The position numbers and the translations under genes are program-made. 51,336 nt of DNA from Pseudomonadota bacterium. Its GTDB lineage: Bacteria; Pseudomonadota; Alphaproteobacteria; Rhizobiales; Xanthobacteraceae. Shown here one piece after another: positions 26,625-34,688 of this stretch; positions within the stretch are counted from its first letter, which is position 1; each line of letters opens with the position of its first letter. The stretch is taken from assembly GCA_023451825.1 (NCBI GenBank), contig JAEXYA010000013.1, positions 1 to 51,336 of the forward strand, written 5' to 3'. Under the pieces are notes generated by a model. That model saw only the letters and a program-made list of their open reading frames with translations, was not told where the DNA came from and made no database searches.

Positions 26625-28228
26625 AGTTCGGCCCGGCCAGTCCGGTCGATGCACTTGGCGGTGTGACCGTTCACACGCTGCGGCAAGGCGATCTCGTGCT
26701 GAAGAAGGGCACGACGATCGGCGCCGACGAAGTGGCCGCGCTCAAGCGTGCCGGCGTCAAGGAAGTCGTCGTTGTACGTCTCGAAGATGGCGACGTCTCC
26801 GAAGACGCCGCTGCAGCCAGCATTGCCCAGGCGGTGGCCGGCGAGGGCGTCACTGTCGAGCGCGCCTTCACGGGCCGTGCCAATCTGTTCGCCGCAAAGC
26901 CCGGCATTCTTGTCATCGACCGCGCTGCCGTCGATCGCATCAATGACGTGGACGAAGCGATCACCTTCGCGACGCTCGATGCGTTCAAGCCGGTGGTCGA
27001 GAACGAGATGATCGCCACCGTCAAACTGATTCCGTTCGGCGTCGCCGCGACGTTATGCGATTCTGCGGTGAAGGCTGCTGGCGGCGCCGCGATGCGGGTT
27101 GCGCCCTACAAGGTGAAGAAGGTCGGCGTCGTCTCGACGATGTTGCCGGGCCTCTCACCAAAGGTGATCGACAAGACCATTCGCGTCACCGAGGAGCGCC
27201 TTGCGCCGGCCGGCGCAAAGATCATCGCGGAACGCCGCGTGGCGCATGATGAGACCGTGCTCGCAAAGACGATCGATGAGTTGTTGCGGCTCGGTGCCGA
27301 ACTCGTCATCGTGTTCGGCGCGTCCGCCATCGCCGATCGCCGCGATGTCATTCCTGCGGCCATCGAGCAGATCGGCGGCACCATCCAGCATTTCGGCATG
27401 CCGGTGGATCCCGGCAATCTGCTCTTGATCGGCAAGGCCGGCGATGTCCCGGTGCTCGGTGCGCCCGGCTGCGCGCGTTCGCCGGTGGAGAACGGGTTCG
27501 ACTGGGTGCTGATGCGCCTGCTGGCCGGCCTTGAGGTGACACGCAAGGATCTTGTCGGCATGGGTGTCGGCGGGCTGTTGATGGAAATCGTCACGCGGCC
27601 GCAGCCACGCGCGCCGGCCGAGACCGACGGCAATCGCAGCGTCGCAGCACTCATTCTCGCCGCAGGCCGTGGCACGCGGATGGGCGGGCCGAACAAGTTG
27701 CTCGCCGACCTTCATGGCAAGCCGCTGGTGCGCATCGTCGCCGAGCATCTGCTGAAATCGAAAGCGAGCAGCGTTACGGTGATCACGGGTCATCAGGCCG
27801 CCGACGTGGAGAAGGCGCTCCGCGGCCTCAACGTGACATTCGTCTACAATCCCGATTACCCCGATGGCATCGCCAGTTCGGTGAAATCAGGCATCGCTGC
27901 CGTTCCGCGCGACGCCGATGGCGCCGTGGTCTGCCTTGGCGACATGCCGCTGATCGATACCAAACTGATCGATCGCCTGATCGATGCCTTTGCGCCGGAC
28001 CGCGGACATCTGATCGCAGCGCCGGTCAGCGAAGGACGTCGTGGCAATCCGGTGCTGTGGTCGCGGCGTTTCTTCCCGGAGCTGATGACGCTGGATGGCG
28101 ATATCGGTGCGCGCGAACTGATCCTGAAACATGCGGAGGCCGTCGCTGATGTGCCGGTGGAAGGCCGTGGCGCGTTTCTGGATATCGACACGCCGCAGGC
28201 GCTGGAAGAGGCGCGGGTCGGATCGTAG
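26621..28228 (+). CDS. Molybdopterin-binding MoeA-like / MobA-like NTP-transferase fusion
   Basis: A 535-residue two-domain protein. Residues 1-335 form a molybdopterin-binding (MoCF) unit: an N-terminal sandwich with LKKGTTIGADEVAALKRAGV, then KVGVVSTMLPGLSPKVIDKT, LVIVFGASAIADRRDVIP and PVDPGNLLLIG. Residues 345-535 form a MobA/MocA-type nucleotidyltransferase with LILAAGRGTRMGGPNKLL, GDMPLIDTKLID and RRGNPVLW. MocA-type enzymes convert Mo-molybdopterin to the CMP form used by XDH/CO dehydrogenase-type enzymes. The protein should carry out the last cofactor steps for the hydroxylase encoded upstream. It is the last gene of the cox run. Confidence 0.93.
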   Translation: MKFGPASPVDALGGVTVHTLRQGDLVLKKGTTIGADEVAALKRAGVKEVVVVRLEDGDVSEDAAAASIAQAVAGEGVTVERAFTGRANLFAAKPGILVIDRAAVDRINDVDEAITFATLDAFKPVVENEMIATVKLIPFGVAATLCDSAVKAAGGAAMRVAPYKVKKVGVVSTMLPGLSPKVIDKTIRVTEERLAPAGAKIIAERRVAHDETVLAKTIDELLRLGAELVIVFGASAIADRRDVIPAAIEQIGGTIQHFGMPVDPGNLLLIGKAGDVPVLGAPGCARSPVENGFDWVLMRLLAGLEVTRKDLVGMGVGGLLMEIVTRPQPRAPAETDGNRSVAALILAAGRGTRMGGPNKLLADLHGKPLVRIVAEHLLKSKASSVTVITGHQAADVEKALRGLNVTFVYNPDYPDGIASSVKSGIAAVPRDADGAVVCLGDMPLIDTKLIDRLIDAFAPDRGHLIAAPVSEGRRGNPVLWSRRFFPELMTLDGDIGARELILKHAEAVADVPVEGRGAFLDIDTPQALEEARVGS

Positions 28229-28235
28229 CTGATCT

Positions 28236-28323
28236 GTAGGGTGGGCAAAGCGTCAGCGTGGCCACCTTCACCAGCCGTGCATGCGAAGGTGGGCACGTCG
28301 CTTCGCGCCTTTGCCCACCCTAC
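28236..28323. repeat. GTAGGGTGGGCAAAG inverted repeat, copy A3
   Basis: An 88-bp member of the family seen at 9893 and 12230. Outer arms are GTAGGGTGGGCAAAG / TTTGCCCACCCTAC, with inner GGCCACCTTC / GAAGGTGGGCAC slightly diverged. It fills the gap between two convergent genes. Confidence 0.93.
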
Positions 28324-28329
28324 AGGTGA

Positions 28330-29220
28330 CTAGTCGATCACCAACTCCGCCAGATCTTCCAGCATGCCCGGCCCCGTCGGCGTCCATCCCAGCTTCGCGC
28401 GGGTCTGCGCGCTGGAGGCCGGCGCGTCATAGGCGGCGAACATCGACAGCCACCCGAAAAACGACTGCGCTTCCTCGGGCGCGATCGACTTCACCGGCAG
28501 ATCGAGCCGCTTGCCGATGGTCTCCGCAATCGCCTTCAGCGTCACGCCTTCTTCCGCGACGGCATGATATTTTGCGTTCGGCTCCGCCTTCTCGATGGCC
28601 AGCCGATAGAGGCGGGCGACATCCCGCACATGCGCCGCAGGCCAGCGCGCGGCACCGTCGCCCACATAGGCGCAGGCGCCGTTGTTGCGATAGATGCCGA
28701 TGACCGGCGAGATCAGTCCCTGGCGCCGGGGATCGTGCACCTGCGGCAGCCGCATCACCGACACATTGACGCCGGCAGCGGCGATGTCCGCAGCCGCGAG
28801 CTCCGTGATCGCGCGCGGATGCTTGTCGGGCCCGATGATCTGGTTGTCCTCTTTCGCGGGCTCGCCCGGGATGCTGTTGGCGATGACGGTGCCCGAGGTC
28901 ACGACCAGCGGACGGTTCGAGCCGGCCAAAGCGGCGCCGAGCCAGCCGACGACGCGCCGGTCGTCATGGGCATTGGCGACGAAATTCTCGAAATCATGCT
29001 TGAAGGCGAGGTGGATCACCGCGTCCGCCCGCGCCACGCCATCCTTCAGCCCGTCGAGATCGTCGATGGTGCCGCGATAAAGTTCGGCGCCCGCCTCGCT
29101 GAGCGCCTGGGCCTTGGCTTCGGACCGACACAGGCCGATCACCTGATGGCCTGCGGCAACGAGGTCTTTGGTCACGGCCATCCCGATGAATCCGGTGGCT
29201 CCGGTAACGAATACGCGCAT
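28330..29220 (-). CDS. Atypical SDR / NAD(P)-dependent epimerase-like protein
   Basis: A 296-residue extended short-chain dehydrogenase with the nucleotide-binding motif VTGATGFIGMAV at the N-terminus and an ADAVIHLAFKH segment. The usual YxxxK catalytic pair is not seen; the corresponding region reads RAITELAAADIAAAG, so it is an atypical SDR (SDR5-like), probably a reductase or binding protein. The C-terminus carries the conserved TRAKLGWTPTGPG. It is divergent from the HTH regulator at 29304, with only about 80 bp between starts, and is the likely target of that regulator. Confidence 0.88.
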   Translation of the reverse strand: MRVFVTGATGFIGMAVTKDLVAAGHQVIGLCRSEAKAQALSEAGAELYRGTIDDLDGLKDGVARADAVIHLAFKHDFENFVANAHDDRRVVGWLGAALAGSNRPLVVTSGTVIANSIPGEPAKEDNQIIGPDKHPRAITELAAADIAAAGVNVSVMRLPQVHDPRRQGLISPVIGIYRNNGACAYVGDGAARWPAAHVRDVARLYRLAIEKAEPNAKYHAVAEEGVTLKAIAETIGKRLDLPVKSIAPEEAQSFFGWLSMFAAYDAPASSAQTRAKLGWTPTGPGMLEDLAELVID

Positions 29221-29303
29221 GTGTCACTCCGCTTTGTGCTTTCGACGGGACAAAACTGGCGCCACAGGCTATCGTGGTAAAGTCGAGACTTTATCCTAGT
29301 ATA

Positions 29304-30149
29304 ATGAATGTCAGGATGAGCATTCTCTCAGCGAACGACAACACCCTTGGCGATTATCTGCGGGACCGACGCACCAGGCTCGATCCGGCCGCCTTCGGCC
29401 TGTCCGGTGTGCGCCGGCGCACCCGCGGCCTGCGCCGCGAGGAGGTGGCGCAGCGCGCCAATATCAGCGCGACCTGGTACACCTGCCTCGAACAGGGGCG
29501 CGGCGGCGCGCCGTCAGCCGATGTGCTGGACCGCATCTCGCGCGCGCTCATGCTGACGGATGTCGAGCGCGAGCACCTGTTCCTGATCGGTCTCGGCCGC
29601 CCGCCCGACGTAAAGTATCGCAAGAGCGAGGGCGTCACGCCGCGGCTGCAGCGCGTGCTCGATGCGCTGGAGCCGAGCCCGGCGCTGATCCGCACGGCGA
29701 TCTGGGATGTGGTCGCGTGGAATCGCGCGGCGACCGTGATGCTCACCGACTACGGCGCGTTGCCGCCGGAACAGCGCAACATCCTGCGCTTCATCTTTCT
29801 CGATCCACGCGCCCGCGCCGCGCAATATGACTGGCAGAGCGTGGCGCGCTTCGTCGTCGGCGCGTTCAGGATCGATGCGTCGCGCGCAGGGGCGATGGCG
29901 GAGGTCGAGCCGCTGGTTTCCGAACTGTGCAGCCGCAGCCCGGAATTCGCGACCATGTGGCGCGACAACGACGTGCAGGCCCCGCATGGCGACGGCGTCA
30001 AATGCATCCGACATCCCGTGCTTGGTCCACTCACTTTTGAGTATTCGGCCTTTATCATCGACGGCCGCACCGATCTCACCATGGTTGTCTACAACCCAGT
30101 CGATCCTGAAGATCTCGCAAGCATCCGCGCTCACGGCGCGTCCACGTGA
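29304..30149 (+). CDS. XRE-type regulator with MmyB-like ligand domain
   Basis: A 281-residue protein. The N-terminal helix-turn-helix (residues about 10-75, LGDYLRDRRTRLDPAAFG through RREEVAQRANISATWYTCLE) belongs to the XRE/HTH_31 type. A C-terminal MmyB-like PAS-fold domain begins near residue 110 and has WNRAATVMLTDY, then LRFIFLDPRAR, the family pattern. These regulators usually control a divergent oxidoreductase, which fits the SDR at 28330. A GTG at 29274 or ATG at 29316 are alternative starts; TATAAT at 29300-29305 overlaps the chosen ATG, so the start is uncertain. Confidence 0.87.
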   Translation: MNVRMSILSANDNTLGDYLRDRRTRLDPAAFGLSGVRRRTRGLRREEVAQRANISATWYTCLEQGRGGAPSADVLDRISRALMLTDVEREHLFLIGLGRPPDVKYRKSEGVTPRLQRVLDALEPSPALIRTAIWDVVAWNRAATVMLTDYGALPPEQRNILRFIFLDPRARAAQYDWQSVARFVVGAFRIDASRAGAMAEVEPLVSELCSRSPEFATMWRDNDVQAPHGDGVKCIRHPVLGPLTFEYSAFIIDGRTDLTMVVYNPVDPEDLASIRAHGAST

Positions 30150-30228
30150 CCGCGGCCAGCTTCTTCATTCACTAAGTCGAAACGCCTCCGTGTCATTGTA
30201 CCGTGACTGCACCTCGGGGGAGGGGAAA

Positions 30229-30609
30229 TTGTCACTTCGCATCACCGCGCGTTCGCGCGCGTTTTTTGTCGCTACAATTCTTTTCAGTTTTTTATCACTG
30301 CAACCGGCAATTGGCGCCGGTGCACTCGCTATCGGCAAATGTGGTGCCTATGGCCAAGCCTATGATCATCCGGCGCAAGCCTCTGCGCTTGCCGCTGCCA
30401 AGAAGGCCTGCAAGGGCGACTGCACGACCCTGACCATGAACAAGGCCTGCGCCGCGTTGTCGGTGGACATGGCGAATCCCTGCGGCGCCCATGGTTATGC
30501 CGTGGCCCCGCGCATTTCGTCGACGCTGAACGAAGCCACCAAGAAGTGCTACGAGCATGGCGGCAAGGAATGCGTGATCCGTGCGTGGGCTTGCGACGGC
30601 GCGGGCTAG
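30229..30609 (+). CDS. Secreted DUF4189-type protein
   Basis: A 126-residue protein with an N-terminal signal peptide (basic LRITARSR, then AFFVATILFSFLSLQPAIGA). The mature domain, ALAIGKCGAYGQAYDHPAQA with paired cysteines (KKACKGDC, KACAAL, NPCGAHGY, KKCYEHG, ECVIRAWACDG), fits DUF4189. This is a small disulfide-bonded domain found in exported bacterial proteins. The start is a TTG at 30229 right after GGGGGAGGGG; a GTG at 30190 is also possible. The frame open further upstream belongs to the overlapping regulator region. Function unknown. Confidence 0.75.
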   Translation: MSLRITARSRAFFVATILFSFLSLQPAIGAGALAIGKCGAYGQAYDHPAQASALAAAKKACKGDCTTLTMNKACAALSVDMANPCGAHGYAVAPRISSTLNEATKKCYEHGGKECVIRAWACDGAG

Positions 30610-30696
30610 TCCCTTTAACGTTTGGCAATATCGGCGGACGCGGCCCGCCCATATTTGGCCTCGTTGATTCCGTCATCGGCGGCTATTCTGTCGCCG

Positions 30697-32016
30697 ATGA
30701 TGCCGCTCCGACGAACCATATTCACACCCGCCGCGGAAAGCCGCGAGCTTCAGGCCGCCCGTGAAGCGCTGAACCGTCAGGTGATGCTCACCGAGCGGCT
30801 GCGTATCAAGGCCGTCATCGCCACGATCGCGATCCTGACGGCGGTGGTCACCGTCATCCAATTGGCGCTGCCGGACATCTTCATCGGCATCTCGCGCGGC
30901 GGCTTCGAGCTCGGCTCGACCTATGTCATCTTCCTGCCGTTTCTCGCGCTCGAACTGCTGGCACTTTATCTCGTCGGTCGCCGCGTGGCTGATAACAAGG
31001 ATGTCCCGATCTTTCGGCGCTATCTGAGTGCGCTGATCGAGACCAGCGTGCCGACCGCAGCGCTGTATCTGCACATGAACTGGATGGGCGCCAATACCGC
31101 GCTCGCTTTCGCGGCGCCGCTGACTTATTTCGTCTTCATCATCCTGTCGACGCTGCGGCTGGATTTCTGGCTTTCCACCTTCACCGGATTCGTCGCCGCA
31201 GCCGAAATGTTCGCGATGGCGATGTTGTATCGGCCCGTGGGCTTTGCCGACGAGCCGATGCCCGAAGGCATCTTTCAATTCGTGCGCGCCGTCATGCTGC
31301 TCGTGGGCGGCGTGCTCGCCGGCGCCGTCGGCATGCTGTTGCGGCGGCAATTCGAGGCGAGCATCGCGGCTGCGGCGGCGCGCGATCACGTTACCAATCT
31401 GTTCGGCCAGCATGTCTCGCCGCAAGTGGTTGAGCGGCTGCTGGCCACCGGTGCGGCGCCGACCACCGAGATGCGACAGGTCGCGGTCATGTTCGTCGAT
31501 ATCCGCAATTTCACCGCTGCGACGCGCGTCCATACACCGCGCCAAGTGGTTGAGCGTCTCGATGAAGCCTTCGCCATTCTCGTCGATGTGCTTGATCGCC
31601 ATTCCGGCATCGTGAACAAGTTTCTCGGCGATGGCTTTCTCGCGGTGTTCGGTGCGCCGATCGAGGACGCAAGCGCCGCGCGATGCGCCGTCGCAGCCGC
31701 GTGTGAGATGCTGGCGGAGTTGGAGGAGAACAATCGCGCCAGCGACTGGCCGTTGCGGATCGGAATCGGCATTCACATGGGCGCGGTGATTGCCGGCAAT
31801 GTCGGCTCGCCCCGGCGCAAGGAATACACCGTCATGGGCGACACCGTGAATTTCGCGGCGCGCCTCGAAGCGCTCAACAAGGAGTTCGGCTCGCAGCTCT
31901 TGATCTCCGCAGCAGTGCGCGATGCCGCGGGCCAGCCGGCACGCGATGCCAAATTCCTCGGAGACGTTCAGGTGCGCGGCTATGAGCAGCCACAGGCCGT
32001 GTGGCAACTCGGCTAG
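30697..32016 (+). CDS. Class III adenylate/guanylate cyclase, membrane-bound
   Basis: A 439-residue protein. The N-terminal half has six hydrophobic segments forming a membrane domain, with a linker helix. The C-terminal half is a class III nucleotide cyclase: VAVMFVDIRNFT (first metal-binding Asp), NKFLGDGFLAVFG (second metal Asp), IGIGIHMGAVIAGNVG, and YTVMGDTVNFAARLE with the transition-state Asn/Arg. Both metal Asp residues are present, so it should be active, producing cAMP (or cGMP) in response to an unknown membrane signal. The ATG at 30697 is preferred; the frame opens with a TTG at 30622. It converges on the BcsS-like gene with a four-base overlap. Confidence 0.93.
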   Translation: MMPLRRTIFTPAAESRELQAAREALNRQVMLTERLRIKAVIATIAILTAVVTVIQLALPDIFIGISRGGFELGSTYVIFLPFLALELLALYLVGRRVADNKDVPIFRRYLSALIETSVPTAALYLHMNWMGANTALAFAAPLTYFVFIILSTLRLDFWLSTFTGFVAAAEMFAMAMLYRPVGFADEPMPEGIFQFVRAVMLLVGGVLAGAVGMLLRRQFEASIAAAAARDHVTNLFGQHVSPQVVERLLATGAAPTTEMRQVAVMFVDIRNFTAATRVHTPRQVVERLDEAFAILVDVLDRHSGIVNKFLGDGFLAVFGAPIEDASAARCAVAAACEMLAELEENNRASDWPLRIGIGIHMGAVIAGNVGSPRRKEYTVMGDTVNFAARLEALNKEFGSQLLISAAVRDAAGQPARDAKFLGDVQVRGYEQPQAVWQLG

Positions 32017-32861
32017 TTCTCGAAGAACGGCGCCCGCTTCGGCCGCAGCATGAGGCCGAACCGACCATAGACACCGTCGCGTCCAAAACTGTCGGAGACA
32101 TGGCCGGCGGCGAAGCTCCACTCATAGTCGTTGGTGCGCAGGCCGGTGAGGTGGACGCCGATCCGCTCTTGCCGGCTGAAATAGTCGCTCGACAGCGATG
32201 CTTCCGGGCCGATCCAGAATGCATCGAACAAACGCCATCCGGCGGCGATGCGCGTGCTGTAGCCGGAATCGATGGTGGTGCCGGATAACGCATATTGCAC
32301 CATCAGCTCACGCGTCGGCTCCCACCACAGATCGGCGATGGCGCGCATGCCGAAGCGCACGCGTGAGCGATCTGGACGTCCGTTCTGGAAGAAGAAGTCC
32401 ACTTCCGCATCGGGGCCGACGAGCAGCTGCGCTTCCATCCTGCCGACGCGGACCAGGTAACCGGGCATGAGAAAGGCGCGGCCGATCTGGGTCGTGTAAT
32501 TGCCGTAGCGGTCCGTATAGCGCTCGAGGCTTTCGGAGAGAAACATACGCAGGATGAAGCCGTTCTGGCTGGGCCCGCCGGGCATCCACTGTGCGGCGGC
32601 ATGCGCCCCGAAGCCCCATTGCGTGACATCAATGCCGCCGAAATAGATCAGCCTGTCCGGCATGCCGCCGGACAGAAAGTCGAAGGGCCGCTTGCGGTTG
32701 GCGCGGGTGTCGAACAGGTCCGACCAGAAGGATTTCGGTCGTGCCGAGGGGAGGATGTTGAATTCGATATCGAATTCCTCGGTTTCCTGGGCTTGTGCGG
32801 TGTCGGCGATGACAAGGGCCATCACGAGCCCCACGCCGCGCATCAGTCGTTCCCAACGCAT
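32013..32861 (-). CDS. BcsS-like cellulose biosynthesis-associated protein
   Basis: A 282-residue protein. The signal peptide ends AQA|QETE. The mature protein has alternating beta strands of an outer-membrane type (LIYFGGIDVTQWGFGAHAAA, FLMPGYLVRVGRMEAQLL, FGMRAIADLWWEPTRELMVQ). The strand sequence resembles the alphaproteobacterial BcsS family named after cellulose loci. No bcsA/B/C gene is in the window, so a role in cellulose export is not shown here. The annotated ATG follows GGGG; a TTG four codons upstream is the alternative. Confidence 0.65.
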   Translation of the reverse strand: MRWERLMRGVGLVMALVIADTAQAQETEEFDIEFNILPSARPKSFWSDLFDTRANRKRPFDFLSGGMPDRLIYFGGIDVTQWGFGAHAAAQWMPGGPSQNGFILRMFLSESLERYTDRYGNYTTQIGRAFLMPGYLVRVGRMEAQLLVGPDAEVDFFFQNGRPDRSRVRFGMRAIADLWWEPTRELMVQYALSGTTIDSGYSTRIAAGWRLFDAFWIGPEASLSSDYFSRQERIGVHLTGLRTNDYEWSFAAGHVSDSFGRDGVYGRFGLMLRPKRAPFFEN

Positions 32862-33110
32862 CGAGCACCCCAACGCACAGAATGCAACCGTAAAATTCTA
32901 CTTAAGATAGAATATATGGGGATAAGCAGACGTCTAGTGTGGATAAGTGAACGAGGGGAGAACGTTTGGGAAATATTTTTGGCCGGACGGAGCCTTGAAG
33001 CAACTCCCAAACCGTCACCTGGGGTGTTCGAGGCTCGCACCTCACGGGTCAAACGCAGTTGCGTTTAGGCGGGGATGACGGCTGAGAGAGAAGGTTTGAT
33101 CGCGAGCTTC
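32862..33110. other. Intergenic region with AAACGC(A/G)TTGCGTTT element
   Basis: About 250 bp without a gene between the BcsS-like start and the DUF488 stop. It includes a comparatively AT-rich segment (32885-32990), likely the BcsS-like promoter. Near 33048-33080 GTCAAACGCAGTTGCGTTTAG is followed by GCGGGGATGACGG, a relative of the element at 716-750. Confidence 0.6.
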
Positions 33111-33578
33111 TCACACCTGCCGCGCGATCAAATTCTCCACCGCCACTCCTTCGCGCTCCTCGATGATCTCCGCGATCCAGCGGCGATGGCAATGCATGTG
33201 GTCGCGCTCGTAGCAGAGGATACAGATCGGCCCGGCTTTCTCCACCAGCGCCGCCAGCTCATCCATTTGCTCACGCGCCTGCGGCGTCTTGAGATGCGCG
33301 CTATACACCGTCTCCAGCTGCGCGATATTGCCCGATCGCGCCGCCTCGCGGCCTTCCTTCGGAGTGCCCAGCCCGCGCAGATGCACATAGCCGATGCCGC
33401 GCTCATCGAGACCCGCAGCGAGCTGCGACTTTGAGAAGCCCGGCCGTCGCGAGGAGGCGACGGCGCGGACATCGACCAACAGCTTCACGCCGGCTGATTC
33501 CAACGTGTCGAGCACCGATGTCGATGGCGTCTGCTCGTAGCCAATGGTGAAGAGTTTTGCCTTCTTCGCCTTTGCCAT
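33111..33578 (-). CDS. DUF488 protein
   Basis: A 155-residue DUF488 protein. It has LFTIGYEQ at the start, LLVDVRAVASSRRPGFSKSQ near residue 33, VHLRGLGTPKEGR near 65, and the C-terminal ICILCYERDHMHCHRRWIAE with Cys and His residues. DUF488 is widespread and often sits beside DUF72 or DNA-repair genes; its activity is not established. It begins 13 bp after the DUF72 gene with an AGGAG site, so the two are an operon. Confidence 0.9.
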   Translation of the reverse strand: MAKAKKAKLFTIGYEQTPSTSVLDTLESAGVKLLVDVRAVASSRRPGFSKSQLAAGLDERGIGYVHLRGLGTPKEGREAARSGNIAQLETVYSAHLKTPQAREQMDELAALVEKAGPICILCYERDHMHCHRRWIAEIIEEREGVAVENLIARQV

Positions 33579-33591
33579 GCGCCGCTCCTGA

Positions 33592-34392
33592 TTAGACCCG
33601 CTCGATCAGCGCCATGGCGCCATGCGGTGCGCGCACCTTGGCTTCATGGATCACATAGGCGAATACGTCACGCGGTTGCTTCTTCACCTTGCCATCACCG
33701 ACGCGCGGAAGATCGCTTGGTTCGCCGCCGGCGGCAAATTCCTGAAAACGCTTGGCCCAGGCATCCAGCGCTTTCGGTGCATAGGCCGTGGGGATCGAAT
33801 CTTCGCCCTTCTGCAAACGCAAATACACGAAGTCGGCAACGACATCGGCAATCGCCGGATAGGTCGCATGCTCCGAAAACACGACCGGGATCTTGTGCTC
33901 GCGCAGCAAAGCGATGAAAGCCGGCGTGCAAAAACTGTCATGCCTGACCTCGACCACATGGCGCAGCGGGCGGCCATCGAGTTTGCGCGGCAGGAGGTCG
34001 AGGAAGGCGCCGAAATCGGCCTCGTCGAATTTCTTGGTCGGCATGAACTGCCACAGCACCGGGCCGAGCTTGTCGCCGAGTTCGAGCACGCCGGAATCAT
34101 AGAAGCGCTTCACGCTGTCGCCGGCCTCGGCCAGCACCTTGCGATTGGTGGCGAAGCGCGGGCCCTTCAGCGAGAACACGAAATCATCCGGCACCTCGCT
34201 TGCCCATTTGCGAAAGCTTTCCGGTTTCTGCGAGCCGTAATAAGTGCCGTTGATCTCGATGGAGGTCAGCTTGGATGCGGCATAGCTGAGTTCCTTGGCC
34301 TGGGTCAGCTTCTCCGGGTAAAACGTCCTGCGCCAAGGCTCGAAGGTCCAGCCGCCGATGCCGATGCGGATTTTGCCGGTTTTTGCCGCCAT
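33592..34392 (-). CDS. DUF72 protein
   Basis: A 266-residue TIM-barrel-like DUF72 protein. It opens IRIGIGGWTFEPWRRTFYPE. Further family landmarks are LTSIEINGTYYGSQ, KWASEVPDDFVFSLKGPRF, LGPVLWQFMPTK, HVVEVRHDSF and a late VADFVYLRLQ. The ATG at 34392 has GGAGGAAC at ideal spacing; the frame is open 22 codons further upstream but is not used. No activity is established for DUF72, although the fold suggests a phosphate-binding enzyme. It heads an operon with DUF488. Confidence 0.92.
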   Translation of the reverse strand: MAAKTGKIRIGIGGWTFEPWRRTFYPEKLTQAKELSYAASKLTSIEINGTYYGSQKPESFRKWASEVPDDFVFSLKGPRFATNRKVLAEAGDSVKRFYDSGVLELGDKLGPVLWQFMPTKKFDEADFGAFLDLLPRKLDGRPLRHVVEVRHDSFCTPAFIALLREHKIPVVFSEHATYPAIADVVADFVYLRLQKGEDSIPTAYAPKALDAWAKRFQEFAAGGEPSDLPRVGDGKVKKQPRDVFAYVIHEAKVRAPHGAMALIERV

Positions 34393-34688
34393 TCCAGTTC
34401 CTCCAGATTTCCTCGAGGCCGCCCCTTGCGGATCGGCTTTGCCATTCCTATCTCTCATTCAACGGCGACGTCGACGCTTAATAGCTCCGCTGCCGAGACG
34501 ACCTCGAATAACCTCAGCCCTTCAGTGGGATGGCGCGCCGGATGTACGTGCGCCGGTTGTTCTTGGTCGTTTGCATTTCTGGCTGTTGCGGTTGGGCGCA
34601 GCCACCCGTTTCCCGCATACAATCAAACGGTTGACGCCCTGTTGCGGTGCCTTGGCAGGCCATTGCGCTGCAGATATATGCTGGCGCC

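Noticed and set aside
29300..29305. TATAAT as the -10 box of the HTH regulator gene
   Set aside because: It overlaps the likely start codon and no -35 box is found 17 bp upstream; kept only as a remark on start uncertainty.
30673..32121. 482-residue minus-strand ORF opposite the cyclase gene
   Set aside because: Antisense of well-supported cyclase motifs (VMFVDIRNFT, GDGFLAVFG); low-complexity charged product.
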